From NCBI GenBank assembly GCA_016868815.1, contig VGFQ01000005.1, positions 62,001 through 126,000 of the forward strand: DNA of 64,000 nt. Reading direction: 5' to 3'. The stretch is from Bacteroidota bacterium (GTDB taxonomy: Bacteria; Bacteroidota; Bacteroidia; Chitinophagales; Chitinophagaceae). Under the pieces are notes generated by a model. That model saw only the letters and a list, made by a program, of their open reading frames with translations, had not been told where the DNA came from and made no database searches. The first letter of the stretch is position 1; the number at the start of each line of letters is the position of its first letter. The position numbers and the translations under genes were made by a program. Positions 43,438 to 52,613 of the stretch are shown one piece after another.

Positions 43438-45234
43438 CTACAGTTTCAAATTTTGTATAAGCTCATTTGTGAATTCTTCAATAGTATAAATTTTATTTTT
43501 TATATCGTCTCTTTGCCTCACTGATACTGTTTGCGAGTTCATTTCCTCTTCACCAACAATGAGCATATAAGGTACTTTTTGCAACTGAGCATCACGAATT
43601 TTTTTACCCAACTTTTCGTTTCTATTATCCACCTCTATCTCTAAATCTAATTTATTATTTATTTGTTCCGCGACTTGTATGGCGTACTCTTCAAACTTTT
43701 CAGATACCGTTAATACAATTGCTTTAATAGGAGCTAACCAAACAGGGAATTTTCCTGCATTATTTTCAATCAGAAGCGCAATAAAACGCTCCATAGATCC
43801 AAATAGAGCTCGATGAATCATTACAGGGCGGTGCTTCTGGTTGTCGCTACCTGTGTATTGTAAATCAAAATTCTCCGGCATCATATAGTCAACTTGTATG
43901 GTGCCAATTTGCCATTTTCTGCCGATAGCATCACGTACTATAAAATCTAGTTTTGGTCCGTAAAAAGCTGCTTCACCTTCTTTTGTTGTGGTTTTCATAC
44001 CACGTTCCTCTGTGGCTTCCACTATTGCCTTTTCAGCCAATTCCCACATTTCATCTGTACCTAGATACTTGTATTTGTTCCCTGGATCTCTTAATGATAT
44101 TTGTGTTTGAAATTCACTAAAACCTAATTTACTATAAACTAGATTTACCAAATCAACGACTTTTAAAAACTCTTCCTTCAATTGATCAGGACGGCAAAAA
44201 ATATGAGCATCATCTTGAGTAAAGCCGCGCACTCTTGTTAAGCCGTGTAATTCACCGTGTTGCTCGTAGCGATAAACAGTCCCGAATTCTGCATATTTAA
44301 TCGGTAATTCTTTATAACTCTTAGCTTTTGAAGCATAGATTTTACAATGATGTGGACAATTCATTGGCTTGAGGAAAAACTCCTCATTTTCAGCAGGTGT
44401 TCTAATCGGTTGATAAGCATCTTGACCATATTTTGCGTAATGTCCTGAAGTTACATAGAGTTCTTTTTTTCCTATATGAGGGCTTGCTACGTGTTGGTAT
44501 CCAGCCTTTCGTTGAATATTTTTGAGGAAATTTATGAGGTTTTGGCGGAGCGCTTCACCTTTAGGAGCCCAAAGTGGTAAGCCCATACCTACCTCTTCAT
44601 CAAAATAAAACAAGTCTAATTCTTTGCCAATTTTTCTGTGGTCACGTTTTTTGGCTTCTTCAATGTTGCTTACATACTCATCAAGTAGAATCTTGTCTGG
44701 GAACGAAATACCATATACACGGGTAAGCATCTTATTTTTTTCGTTACCACGCCAATAGGCACCAGCTATATTGGTTATTTTAATTGCTTTTATTAAGGCA
44801 GTGTTAGGTATGTGCGGGCCTGCACATAAATCTACAAATTCTCCAGTCTCATAAAAAGTGATAGTACCGTCTGCTAAACCATCTAAAATTTCCAACTTAT
44901 ATTGATCTCCTTTTTTCTGGAAATAGTTTGCTGCATCCTTTTTACTAATTTCTACACGAATATTTTGTAACCCTTTTTTGGCAAGTTCAAGCATTTTCTG
45001 CTCTACTTTCATGAAATCTTTTTCTGAAAAATTATAATCGTTAAAATCAACATCATAATAGAACCCATTTTCAATAGCAGGTCCAGTTCCTAACTTAATG
45101 CCAGGATACAGATTTTCCAGGGCATAGGCTAATAAATGACTTGATGTATGCCAAAAGGTTGATTTGTAAATGTCGTTTTCCCAATCTGATATTTTTTCTG
45201 TGGAAATCACGGATGCGCTCAATTCTAATGGCAA
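43438..45234 (-). CDS. thrS: Threonyl-tRNA synthetase lacking the TGS domain
   Basis: A 598-residue class II synthetase, shorter than the usual 640 or so because the N-terminal TGS domain is missing. The editing domain is intact: HTSSH (His29, His33) and DLCAGPH (Cys137, His141). The catalytic core has zinc ligands Cys293 (KPMNCPHH), His344 (QDDAHIF) and His474 ([10 protein letters not shown]), so it still depends on zinc in appearance. The anticodon-binding domain ends the chain ([13 protein letters not shown] is the start region). The upstream frame closes at TAG nine codons before, and no ATG is available, so translation probably begins at TTG 45234 (or a nearby GTG). The AT-rich composition differs from the rest of the window. 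Together with the COG0523 gene it suggests a second, zinc-starvation copy; a primary thrS should exist elsewhere. Confidence 0.92.
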   Translation of the reverse strand: MPLELSASVISTEKISDWENDIYKSTFWHTSSHLLAYALENLYPGIKLGTGPAIENGFYYDVDFNDYNFSEKDFMKVEQKMLELAKKGLQNIRVEISKKDAANYFQKKGDQYKLEILDGLADGTITFYETGEFVDLCAGPHIPNTALIKAIKITNIAGAYWRGNEKNKMLTRVYGISFPDKILLDEYVSNIEEAKKRDHRKIGKELDLFYFDEEVGMGLPLWAPKGEALRQNLINFLKNIQRKAGYQHVASPHIGKKELYVTSGHYAKYGQDAYQPIRTPAENEEFFLKPMNCPHHCKIYASKAKSYKELPIKYAEFGTVYRYEQHGELHGLTRVRGFTQDDAHIFCRPDQLKEEFLKVVDLVNLVYSKLGFSEFQTQISLRDPGNKYKYLGTDEMWELAEKAIVEATEERGMKTTTKEGEAAFYGPKLDFIVRDAIGRKWQIGTIQVDYMMPENFDLQYTGSDNQKHRPVMIHRALFGSMERFIALLIENNAGKFPVWLAPIKAIVLTVSEKFEEYAIQVAEQINNKLDLEIEVDNRNEKLGKKIRDAQLQKVPYMLIVGEEEMNSQTVSVRQRDDIKNKIYTIEEFTNELIQNLKL

Positions 45235-45263
45235 GTATTTAGTTTTAGATTCAAGAATCTATA

Positions 45264-45278
45264 TGCAACAATGTTGCA
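45264..45278. promoter_or_regulatory. Candidate operator of thrS, 15-bp palindrome
   Basis: TGCAACAATGTTGCA is a perfect inverted repeat (6-base arms, 3-base spacer) located 30-44 bases upstream of the thrS start. On the minus strand it touches a -7-like box, TTATTTTG at plus positions 45277-45284. A repressor bound here would cover the transcription start. A Fur-family regulator such as Zur is a reasonable candidate given the genes controlled; this is inference. Confidence 0.6.
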
Positions 45279-45724
45279 AAATAATGATTATCTCAGTACA
45301 CGCGACGAACTTTTTTTAATATTTCAAAAAAAATAAGGTAGAAGAGTGCACAACATGAAAATATACCCTGTCTTGGGAAATTTTACGGATGATGTTGTTA
45401 TGGAATGACACTTCAGTCAAATAATGTAAATATTTTTGGTTATATCTCAACGAATAGGAACGAAAACAAGCATATTGCACAACACCATTTTTTTTGTAGT
45501 CATGCCATACATATAAAAAATACTATTTACGAAATCGTTTATTAAATCAAAATTTATTTATAAATGATATTTAATACACGATCTAATTTCTATCAATATT
45601 TATCCTTGTATGGTGTCTTTTCTTTTGATAATATATATTTTATTTACAGACGTTATTTCCGCTGTTTGCAGTTCTTGGTCTATTGAGAAATTTCCCCGTC
45701 ATTATAATCTAAAATTGCTATTGC
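45279..45724. other. AT-rich non-coding stretch
   Basis: About 450 bases with high AT, many T and A runs, and stop codons in all frames. Apart from the promoter side of thrS I see no gene, RNA or repeat. It is part of the same compositional island as thrS. Confidence 0.6.
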
Positions 45725-46040
45725 TCAGATCATCTCTTTAAAATCACCATCCTTCCAACACAAGCTTACATTTTCAGCAATTTTATTATCTTCTGAATTG
45801 AGAATTGTAGAGGCAGCGAGAGCAGATTTTAACACTACTTTTTTGGGTTCAAAAAGGCGTTAGTATTCTTAACCCCCCGATATCATTTATCCATTCTGCT
45901 TCTGCACCATATTTTTTTGCTACTCTGGTTGTATGCACTAGGTAATATCCACTTTCTAGCACCCTACTGCTAATATATCCAATATGCCTTCTCTGCTTCA
46001 TGGGCCTCATCCTTGGCATATTTCTCCTCGCTTGTCTCAT
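45725..46040 (-). pseudogene. Frame-shifted C-terminal gene relic
   Basis: Read leftwards from 46040, one frame encodes HIGYISSRVLESGYYLVHTT and WINDIGGLRILTPF, then stops. Shifting frame in the run of five T near 45865 lets it continue as FEPKKVVLKSALAASTIL and CWKDGDFKEMI to a TGA at 45725. The combined product of about 105 residues looks like the C-terminus of one protein. I do not recognise the family. There is no start region, so this is probably debris at the island edge. The N-terminal part may have been lost when the AT-rich DNA was inserted or trimmed. Confidence 0.45.
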
Positions 46041-46125
46041 CCTGCTGGCGCGTATTTACACTTTTGCATTTGTAAACTATTCTTTCTGCGACTTTGGAGC
46101 TGAGTGATCTCATCACTGTTCCTCG

Positions 46126-46133
46126 TACTTTCG
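46126..46133 (+). promoter_or_regulatory. Candidate -7 box of the GHL10 gene, nearly leaderless
   Basis: TACTTTCG differs from TAnnTTTG at one informative base and ends 4 bases before the ATG at 46138. If used, the mRNA would start at or next to the start codon. Confidence 0.35.
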
Positions 46134-46137
46134 CGGT

Positions 46138-47715
46138 ATGAGACTCATCGTTCGAACCTGCTTCCCACAGGCCATCCTGTGGCTGTTGTTGACAACAAGC
46201 TATGGCATAACAGATCTCATGGGCCAGCCGACTTCCCCGCGCTATGAATTCCGGGGTGCATGGATAGCAACGGTGGACAACATCGACTGGCCTTCGAGGA
46301 AAGGTCTTCCTTCGGACTCACAGCGGGCTGAGTTCATCCGGCTCCTCGATATGCACCGTTCTAATGGCATGAATGCGGTGATCATGCAAGTGCGACCGGC
46401 AGCGGATGCTTTCTACCCCTCCCCGCTGGAACCCTGGAGCGAGTGGCTCACCGGTGTTCAGGGTAAGGCTCCCGAGCCATATTACGACCCGCTGGCATTC
46501 ATGGTAGAGGAGACGCATCGCAGGGGGATGGAGTTCCATGCCTGGCTGAATCCCTACCGGGCTGTCTTTAACAGGACCTATTCCTCCATCGCTGCCAACC
46601 ACATCACCCGCATGCGGCCGGAGTGGTTTCTCGACTATGGCGATAAGCGTTATTTTGACCCAGGCCATCCCGAGGCACAGGCCTTCGTGACAGAAGTGGT
46701 GGTGGACATCGTCCGGCGCTATCCGGTCGACGCCATTCACTTCGACGATTACTTCTATCCTTACCGCATTGCCGGAAAGAACTTTCCTGATACAGCTACC
46801 TACCGGCAGTTTTCACGGGGGATGGCCACAGACGACTGGCGGCGCAGCAATGTCGACTCCATTATCGTCCGACTGCGGCGGGCCATCCATCGGGAGAACC
46901 CCTACTGCCGCTTTGGGATCTCTCCCTTTGGCGTGTGGAGGAACCGCGATAAAGACCCGCGGGGGAGTGATACCCACGCCGGCCAGACCAACTACGACGA
47001 TCTCTATGCTGATATCCGGCTATGGCTGGAAAAAGATTGGATAGACTATGTCGTGCCGCAGCTCTATTGGGAGTTGGAACATAACAAGGTGCCCTTCGAG
47101 CCCTTGCTGAACTGGTGGAGCCATAACTCTTTTGGCAAACCCTGCTACATCGGACTGGGCTTTTATCGCGCCGGCAGCAACCTCGCCTGGCGCGACCACA
47201 CACAGCTCTCCCGACAGCTGGCGGCGATCCGCAGTCGGCCCAACATACAGGGCGCCGCCTATTTTAGCAGTAAGTCTTTTTTTAAGAATCCTTTGGGATG
47301 GAACGATACCCTCCGCCGCTACTATCAGTATCCCGCACTGGTTCCCCCGGCACACAGCCATGAAGGGACAGTTGCGCTGACACCTCGCATCCGCACCGAG
47401 GCGGGTCTCTTGGCGGAGAAGGTTCGTTTCCGCATCTTGGCGCCTGCCGAAGGCATGGATACGAAGATCCGGCAGATAGCCGTCTATGCGGTGTATGAGG
47501 AGCAGTCGACTTTCTCGCAGGCCCAACTCGTAGCCCTCCAGCCTTTCGGTGGAGATGTGGCTTTCGAGATCAACTGTCCGCCGACGGCCACATACTTACG
47601 CGTGCATGTCACCTATGTCGACCATGCCAACCGCGAAAGTCCGGTAGAGGGCCTGGGGGCCGCCACCTGCTCCTTTGTCCGAAGAGCCGGCAGTTGGGAA
47701 CCGATCCGTCCCTAG
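46138..47715 (+). CDS. GHL10-family glycoside hydrolase-like protein
   Basis: A 525-residue exported protein (signal to about [11 protein letters not shown]). [20 protein letters not shown] is the typical start of the GHL10 (DUF187, YngK-like) TIM barrel. [40 protein letters not shown] and [12 protein letters not shown] carry the conserved acids. A C-terminal fibronectin-like region follows ([12 protein letters not shown]). Family members act on amino-sugar glycans, probably bacterial exopolysaccharide or peptidoglycan-derived; substrate here unknown. Its stop codon overlaps the opposite gene's stop codon. Confidence 0.88.
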   Translation: MRLIVRTCFPQAILWLLLTTSYGITDLMGQPTSPRYEFRGAWIATVDNIDWPSRKGLPSDSQRAEFIRLLDMHRSNGMNAVIMQVRPAADAFYPSPLEPWSEWLTGVQGKAPEPYYDPLAFMVEETHRRGMEFHAWLNPYRAVFNRTYSSIAANHITRMRPEWFLDYGDKRYFDPGHPEAQAFVTEVVVDIVRRYPVDAIHFDDYFYPYRIAGKNFPDTATYRQFSRGMATDDWRRSNVDSIIVRLRRAIHRENPYCRFGISPFGVWRNRDKDPRGSDTHAGQTNYDDLYADIRLWLEKDWIDYVVPQLYWELEHNKVPFEPLLNWWSHNSFGKPCYIGLGFYRAGSNLAWRDHTQLSRQLAAIRSRPNIQGAAYFSSKSFFKNPLGWNDTLRRYYQYPALVPPAHSHEGTVALTPRIRTEAGLLAEKVRFRILAPAEGMDTKIRQIAVYAVYEEQSTFSQAQLVALQPFGGDVAFEINCPPTATYLRVHVTYVDHANRESPVEGLGAATCSFVRRAGSWEPIRP

Positions 47716-48029
47716 CGCCGCTTCCCTTCCAGGCGATCGACATATTCCAGGTTCCCCAGCCGCATGCGTAAGGGGATACGCATGGTCTTCTCGAATTTCC
47801 ATTCCTGCTGGCAGAAGAAACCCATGTGACGGGTATAGTTGTCAGCGCCTATCTGCCAGATAGGCCTGCTCATCTGCAACCTCGCGCGTCCCACGCTGTC
47901 GGCAGCAGCCACCTGCCAGCGCGGCAAGGGGGACTGCAAAGATTGGGCAGACACGCGTGTGTCTTGTGCATGGAGTTGCTGAAACATACAAGCAGCGATG
48001 ATCCAACTGCCAACGCCTGACATGCCCAT
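47712..48029 (-). CDS. Small secreted protein of unknown function
   Basis: A 105-residue protein with signal peptide [22 protein letters not shown]. The C-terminal half [19 protein letters not shown] followed by [19 protein letters not shown] is a block I recall from small Chitinophagaceae proteins of unknown role. It diverges from rpoN and converges with the GHL10 gene, sharing CTAG: the stop codons TAG on both strands overlap by two bases. Function cannot be inferred. Confidence 0.7.
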   Translation of the reverse strand: MGMSGVGSWIIAACMFQQLHAQDTRVSAQSLQSPLPRWQVAAADSVGRARLQMSRPIWQIGADNYTRHMGFFCQQEWKFEKTMRIPLRMRLGNLEYVDRLEGKRR

Positions 48030-48107
48030 CTCGCTCGTTTTGTTTGTAATTTAGGCCTGATTTTTGATCACGCGCGAAATGATAAACTTTATCCTGCCTA
48101 AAGAATA

Positions 48108-49598
48108 ATGGCGCTTCAACAGAGTCTTCAACTGAAGCTTCAGCAAAAGCTCTCCCCGCAGCAGATCCAGCTCATGAAACTGTTGCAGGTGCCTACCTCC
48201 AGTCTGGAGGAAAGGGTCAAAGAGGAATTGCAGGAAAATCCGGCCCTGGAGCTGTCGGAAGAGGGCCATGAGGAGGGCGGCGCGGAAGACATACTAGAGA
48301 TGTCTGATGCCCCGGCCGAGGAGGCCTCTGAGGCAGAGGAGGCAGAGGAAGACTACGGAGATATCGACATCAGCGAATACGTGCAGGACCCGGATGAAGA
48401 CGGCGACTACCGACTTCGAGACGACAACTACCCCGAGATGGAAGAGGGCCGCAGCCTGCCCATTCGGGTCGAGTCTTCCTTCCACGATTCATTGCTGGAG
48501 CAGTTGGGTATGCTGGAACTAGACGAGCGGCAGCAGAGGATTGCCGAACAGGTGGTCGGCAGCATGGATGAAGATGGGTATCTGCGCCGGGAGACGGCCT
48601 CCATCGTCGACGATCTCGCCTTCCGCCAAAACATAGAAGCCAGCGCTGACGAGGTAGAAGCGATCATCCAGATGATCCAGGGCTTCGACCCGGCCGGCAT
48701 CGCGGCACGCAACCTCCAGGAATGCCTGCTGTTACAACTCTGGCGGCGACTGGCAGGGCGGAGCGACCGATCCCTCTCCGACGCCATCGGCATGCTGGAG
48801 CGGTATTTTGAAGAGTTCACCAAGAAGCATTACGAGCGCATCCAGCGGTCCATGGGTCTGTCTGACCTCGCCATCAAAGAGGCTGTGGCACAGGTGCTCA
48901 AGCTAAACCCCAAGCCGGGTGGCCATGTGGGTACAGGTACGGAGGGTACCTACATGATACCGGACTTCTTCGTCTACAACACTTCCGGTAAGCCAGAAGT
49001 GACGTTGAATGCGCAGAATGCACCTGACCTCCGCGTCAGCGAAGGCTTCCGGGAGATGCTGCGCGACTACGACAAAGGCAACAAGAAGGACAAACGGCAA
49101 CGAGAGGCGGTGATGTTCATAAAGCAGAAGATTGATGCTGCCAAGTGGTTCATCGATGCGATCCGTCAGCGGCAGCAGACCCTCTTGCTGACGATGGAGG
49201 CCATCGTCGGCCACCAGCAGGAATTCTTCCTAACGGGGGAAGATACCAGCCTGCGCCCGATGATCCTCAAAGACATCTCCCTGGCTACCGGCCTCGACAT
49301 CTCCACCGTCTCCCGCGTAGCAAACAGTAAGTTTGTACAGACAGAGTTTGGCACCTATCGGCTGAAGTATTTCTTCAGCGAGTCGCTCAGCACAGACAGC
49401 GGAGAAGAGGTCTCTACCCGGGAAGTCAAAAGGATCCTGAGTGATATGGTCGAAGCCGAAAATAAAAGAAAGCCTTTAAGCGATGAGCGGCTGACCGAGC
49501 TGCTCAAGGAAAAGGGATATAACATCGCCCGGCGAACGGTGGCCAAATACCGTGAGCAGCAAAACATCCCTGTGGCTAGGCTGAGGAAGGAGCTATGA
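48108..49598 (+). CDS. rpoN: RNA polymerase sigma-54 factor
   Basis: A 496-residue sigma-54. Region I is Gln/Leu rich (QQSLQLKLQQKLSPQQIQL), binding the core enzyme and activator AAA+ proteins. Region II (residues about 50-110) is strongly acidic. The core-binding region runs through DPAGIAARNLQECLLLQL, and the DNA-binding part has a helix-turn-helix with KDISLATGLDISTVSRVANS and the RpoN box ARRTVAKYRE close to the C-terminus. It recognises -24/-12 promoters. No enhancer-binding activator lies in the window. The next gene overlaps its stop codon by 4 bases (ATGA). Confidence 0.97.
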   Translation: MALQQSLQLKLQQKLSPQQIQLMKLLQVPTSSLEERVKEELQENPALELSEEGHEEGGAEDILEMSDAPAEEASEAEEAEEDYGDIDISEYVQDPDEDGDYRLRDDNYPEMEEGRSLPIRVESSFHDSLLEQLGMLELDERQQRIAEQVVGSMDEDGYLRRETASIVDDLAFRQNIEASADEVEAIIQMIQGFDPAGIAARNLQECLLLQLWRRLAGRSDRSLSDAIGMLERYFEEFTKKHYERIQRSMGLSDLAIKEAVAQVLKLNPKPGGHVGTGTEGTYMIPDFFVYNTSGKPEVTLNAQNAPDLRVSEGFREMLRDYDKGNKKDKRQREAVMFIKQKIDAAKWFIDAIRQRQQTLLLTMEAIVGHQQEFFLTGEDTSLRPMILKDISLATGLDISTVSRVANSKFVQTEFGTYRLKYFFSESLSTDSGEEVSTREVKRILSDMVEAENKRKPLSDERLTELLKEKGYNIARRTVAKYREQQNIPVARLRKEL

Positions 49599-50248
49599 GT
49601 ACAGATCAAGTGCAGACGGGCACGCCTCTCCTCTACAGGCTGTCCCTAGCGGCCAGGACCATTTCCGTCATCTTTCATCCCATCTTCGTAGGAATAGGGA
49701 TGATGTACTACATCACCTTTGTCCACCCAGACATCTTCCTGGGTGTGGAACAGCGCACCCGGGTCTTGAAGTTCATCACCTTTGCCAACAACAACGGACT
49801 CTTTCCATTGCTGATCGTATGGTTGCTCAAAGGGCTGGGGTTCAGCCGCTCGATCCGAATGGATACAGCCAGGGAGCGCATCATACCATATATTTCTGTG
49901 ATCATCTTTCAGTTTTGGACCTGGCATGTATTCCGCAACCAGTCAGATTCTCCCGGTGTCCTCACTGCCCTCTGCCTTGGGATATTTTTGTCGGCCAGCC
50001 TGGCGCTGGTCGCCAATACTTTCATGAAAGTGAGCATGCACGCCATTGGCATGGGGGGGCTCACAGGCTTGATGGTTGCCCTTACCCTTTTGGGGTACTC
50101 TACCGATGGCTTTGAGGTGCTGGCGTCGATGGTGCTGGCGGGTCTGGTTGGTTCGGCCCGTATGGTGGAAGGTGCACATAGCCGTTCCGAGATGTTGATG
50201 GGCTTCTGCATCGGCTTCGGCACCCAGTATGCTGTGCAGATGGCGTAG
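49595..50248 (+). CDS. Polytopic membrane protein of unknown function
   Basis: A 217-residue protein with about six hydrophobic segments. Notable conserved-looking parts are IFHPIFVGIGMMYY, FANNNGLFPLLIVWLL, and VSMHAIGMGGLTGLM. The last of these recalls the His/Gly region of PAP2-type membrane phosphatases, but the full phosphatase motif set is not visible. It overlaps the rpoN stop by ATGA and so is translationally coupled. I would call it a conserved membrane protein downstream of rpoN. Confidence 0.8.
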   Translation: MSTDQVQTGTPLLYRLSLAARTISVIFHPIFVGIGMMYYITFVHPDIFLGVEQRTRVLKFITFANNNGLFPLLIVWLLKGLGFSRSIRMDTARERIIPYISVIIFQFWTWHVFRNQSDSPGVLTALCLGIFLSASLALVANTFMKVSMHAIGMGGLTGLMVALTLLGYSTDGFEVLASMVLAGLVGSARMVEGAHSRSEMLMGFCIGFGTQYAVQMA

Positions 50249-50373
50249 CCGCGAGGCTTCTTAGCCCTCTCCATTCAGCAGCGATGAGCTTCGGAGGTAG
50301 CCCGTGGTCTTGTCGCCAGGCCCTGGTAGCGAACATTTTAAGAAAGTGGAAACATTCGCCGGCCACTTTCGAT

Positions 50374-50381
50374 TAGTTTTG
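50374..50381 (+). promoter_or_regulatory. Candidate -7 box of rlmD, nearly leaderless
   Basis: TAGTTTTG is a perfect TAnnTTTG match and ends 4 bases before the ATG at 50386. The predicted start of transcription coincides with the start codon. No clear -33 element was seen. Confidence 0.4.
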
Positions 50382-50385
50382 CCGG

Positions 50386-51813
50386 ATGCGCAGAAAGCAG
50401 GGCCGGGTATTGGGGGGGATTGCATTGACGGACTATGTGTCTGGCGGCCGTTCCCTGGCGCGTGTCGATGGGAAGGTGGTGTTTGTGGAAGGTGCGGTGC
50501 CGGGGGATGTGGTAGATGTCTTGCTGACAAAGAGCCGGACTGACTGGTCGGAAGGTCGGGCGATCCGGTTCCACCAGTTGTCTCAGGAGCGGGAAGCGCC
50601 TTTCTGCCGGCATTTCGGCAGTTGTGGCGGCTGCCAATGGCAGATGCTGCCTTATGCGCGACAGCTATCCTGGAAGGAAAAGGAGGTAGGGGAGCAACTG
50701 CGTCGCATTGGAAGGGTCGAGATCCCAGATCTATTGCCAATCCTGGGGGCTGCTACGACGCGCGGTTATCGCAACAAGCTGGAGTATACTTTCAGCAACC
50801 GAAGATACCTCACAGAGGCAGAGATGCACGCGGCCGGGGGATGGGAGGAGCAGCAAGCCTGGAAGGAGCGGCCGGCCTTGGGCTATCACGCCCCCCGGCA
50901 GTTCGACAAGGTCTTGGACATCGGCCAATGCCACCTGCAGGCGGAGCCTTCCAACGCCATCCGGGAGTGGTTTCGCGCCTATGCCCTGCAAGAGGGACTT
51001 TCTTTCTATGACATTCGTGCTCAGACGGGGCTGTTGCGGAACCTGGTGTTGCGGTCTACGCGCGGCGGAGAATGGATGGTCAACCTGGTGACGGGCCCGC
51101 GGGAGCAAGAGGACGTCGCCCGTATGCTATCGGCCTTCCTGGAGGCGTTTCCTGCGACTACCTCGCTCTACCATACTGTCAACCCCAAACGCAACGACAG
51201 TCTTTACGACCTCGCGCCTATTCTCTTTGCAGGCCGGCCATATATCACGGAGACTCTAGGGGACCTGTATTTTCGGATAGGGCCTATTTCTTTCTTCCAG
51301 ACCAATCCCGAACAGGCGGAACGCCTCTATGGGGTGGTGCGATCCTTTGCTGGCTTAACGGGCCGCGAGACCGTCTATGACCTCTATTGCGGTACGGGCA
51401 GCATCGGCCTCTTCCTGCATGCTGGCGCACAGCGCGTCGTAGGCGTAGAGGCTGTAGCCGCTGCGGTGGAGGATGCCCGCGCGAATGCTGTCTTGAACGG
51501 CATTGCTCACGCCTCTTTTCATGCAGGGGATGTGGCTGATCTATGTACAGAGGCTTTTTTTTCGGCACAGGGGCGGCCCGATGTGGTGGTCACGGATCCG
51601 CCCAGGGCCGGGATGCATGCCAGGCTGGTGGAGACGATCTTATCGGTTCAGGCACCAAGACTGATCTATGTCAGTTGCAACCCGGCCACGCAGGCAAGGG
51701 ACTTGCAGGCGTTGGATATTGCCTATCGGGTGACAGCCGTCCAGCCCGTCGATATGTTTCCACATACCCATCACATAGAAAACGTAGTGCAGCTACAGCT
51801 ACGAGAATTATAG
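50386..51813 (+). CDS. rlmD: 23S rRNA (uracil-C5)-methyltransferase, RlmD/RumA family
   Basis: A 475-residue tRNA/rRNA uracil-C5 methyltransferase. The N-terminal TRAM domain is TDYVSGGRSLARVDGKVVFV. An iron-sulfur site is visible as CRHFGSCGGCQWQML with the distal Cys in GQCHLQ. The SAM motif is VYDLYCGTGSIGLFLHAG. The catalytic loop VTDPPRAGMH and YVSCNPATQARDL contain the nucleophile Cys. The family methylates U1939 (RlmD) or U747/U1939 pairs of 23S rRNA; which position is modified cannot be read from sequence, so the gene name is by best family match. Confidence 0.88.
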   Translation: MRRKQGRVLGGIALTDYVSGGRSLARVDGKVVFVEGAVPGDVVDVLLTKSRTDWSEGRAIRFHQLSQEREAPFCRHFGSCGGCQWQMLPYARQLSWKEKEVGEQLRRIGRVEIPDLLPILGAATTRGYRNKLEYTFSNRRYLTEAEMHAAGGWEEQQAWKERPALGYHAPRQFDKVLDIGQCHLQAEPSNAIREWFRAYALQEGLSFYDIRAQTGLLRNLVLRSTRGGEWMVNLVTGPREQEDVARMLSAFLEAFPATTSLYHTVNPKRNDSLYDLAPILFAGRPYITETLGDLYFRIGPISFFQTNPEQAERLYGVVRSFAGLTGRETVYDLYCGTGSIGLFLHAGAQRVVGVEAVAAAVEDARANAVLNGIAHASFHAGDVADLCTEAFFSAQGRPDVVVTDPPRAGMHARLVETILSVQAPRLIYVSCNPATQARDLQALDIAYRVTAVQPVDMFPHTHHIENVVQLQLREL

Positions 51814-51836
51814 CGATGCAGACAGGCGGGATGCGT

Positions 51837-51844
51837 TACTTTTG
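51837..51844 (+). promoter_or_regulatory. Candidate -7 box of the rhomboid gene
   Basis: TACTTTTG is a perfect TAnnTTTG match, 19 bases before the ATG at 51864. The leader would be about 15 bases. It lies just after the rlmD stop. Confidence 0.4.
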
Positions 51845-51863
51845 AAGGGAGAAACAGAAAGCT

Positions 51864-52562
51864 ATGCAAACCGAATTCAGGCCGGGTGGGTACAGCAGCC
51901 TTCCCTTGATCGTCAAAAATTTGCTCATCATCAATGGGATTGTATGGCTCTCTCAGATCACCATCGGGACCAGCCTCTTTCCGGTCGATAAAACTTTCGC
52001 GCTTTTCTATTATGAGTCGCCTTTTTTTCGCCCCTGGCAGGTGCTGACCTATATGTTCTTGCATGCGCCTGACGATTTCTTCCACCTCCTTTTCAATATG
52101 TTTGCCTTGTGGATGTTCGGGAGCACGCTGGAGAACCTCTGGGGTCCCAACCGTTTTTTGATTTTTTACCTGCTCTGTGGCTTAGGGGCCGCCTTGGTAC
52201 ACATGGGGGCCCTCTGGTATGATGTAGAGGCAGTCCGACGATTGTGGACCGAGGGCGCCATTAACGACCCGTCGTCTTTTTATGCGATCCTCAACAGACC
52301 TACGATGGGCGCTTCGGGCGCTGTCATGGGTATCTTCGCTGCCTTTGCCTATACCTTCCCCAACAGCCAGCTATTCATCCTTCCGATCCCTTTTCCTGTC
52401 AAGGCAAAATGGGCGCTGGCCGGACTGGTCGTCTTCGACCTGATCGGAGGTTTCTCTTCCAGCCCGAGTGGTGTGGCGCATTTCGCACACGTGGGAGGGG
52501 CTGTCATTGGGATCATACTGGTGCTTCTCTGGAACCGAAAGAGTCGCAGCACGTTCTATTGA
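51864..52562 (+). CDS. Rhomboid intramembrane serine protease
   Basis: A 232-residue protein with six or so helices. The active site is intact: GASGAVMG with Ser151 in the GxSG motif and His209 in HVGGAVIG on the last helix. His74 and Asn78 (HLLFNMFALW) form the oxyanion part. Rhomboids cleave single-helix substrates within the membrane. A second, altered rhomboid gene follows 51 bases downstream, and an EEP-family gene after that, an arrangement I recognise as common in Bacteroidota. Confidence 0.93.
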   Translation: MQTEFRPGGYSSLPLIVKNLLIINGIVWLSQITIGTSLFPVDKTFALFYYESPFFRPWQVLTYMFLHAPDDFFHLLFNMFALWMFGSTLENLWGPNRFLIFYLLCGLGAALVHMGALWYDVEAVRRLWTEGAINDPSSFYAILNRPTMGASGAVMGIFAAFAYTFPNSQLFILPIPFPVKAKWALAGLVVFDLIGGFSSSPSGVAHFAHVGGAVIGIILVLLWNRKSRSTFY

Positions 52563-52586
52563 ATGTAGTCCACCGTCGAATAATGC

Positions 52587-52594
52587 TAATTTTA
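52587..52594 (+). promoter_or_regulatory. Candidate -7 box of the second rhomboid gene
   Basis: TAATTTTA resembles TAnnTTTG and lies 19 bases before the ATG at 52614, the same spacing as for the first rhomboid gene. Confidence 0.3.
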
Positions 52595-52613
52595 CGCCTC
52601 AGCAGGGAAGCGT

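Noticed and set aside
43289-43489. A 66-residue plus-strand frame between thrS and the COG0523 gene
   Set aside because: Runs into the thrS 3' end on the opposite strand in very AT-rich DNA; hydrophobic composition is typical of chance frames in such DNA.
43438-45234. Antibiotic-resistant ThrRS (borrelidin or obafluorin self-resistance)
   Set aside because: No biosynthetic gene cluster is nearby; pairing with a COG0523 gene points to metal limitation instead.
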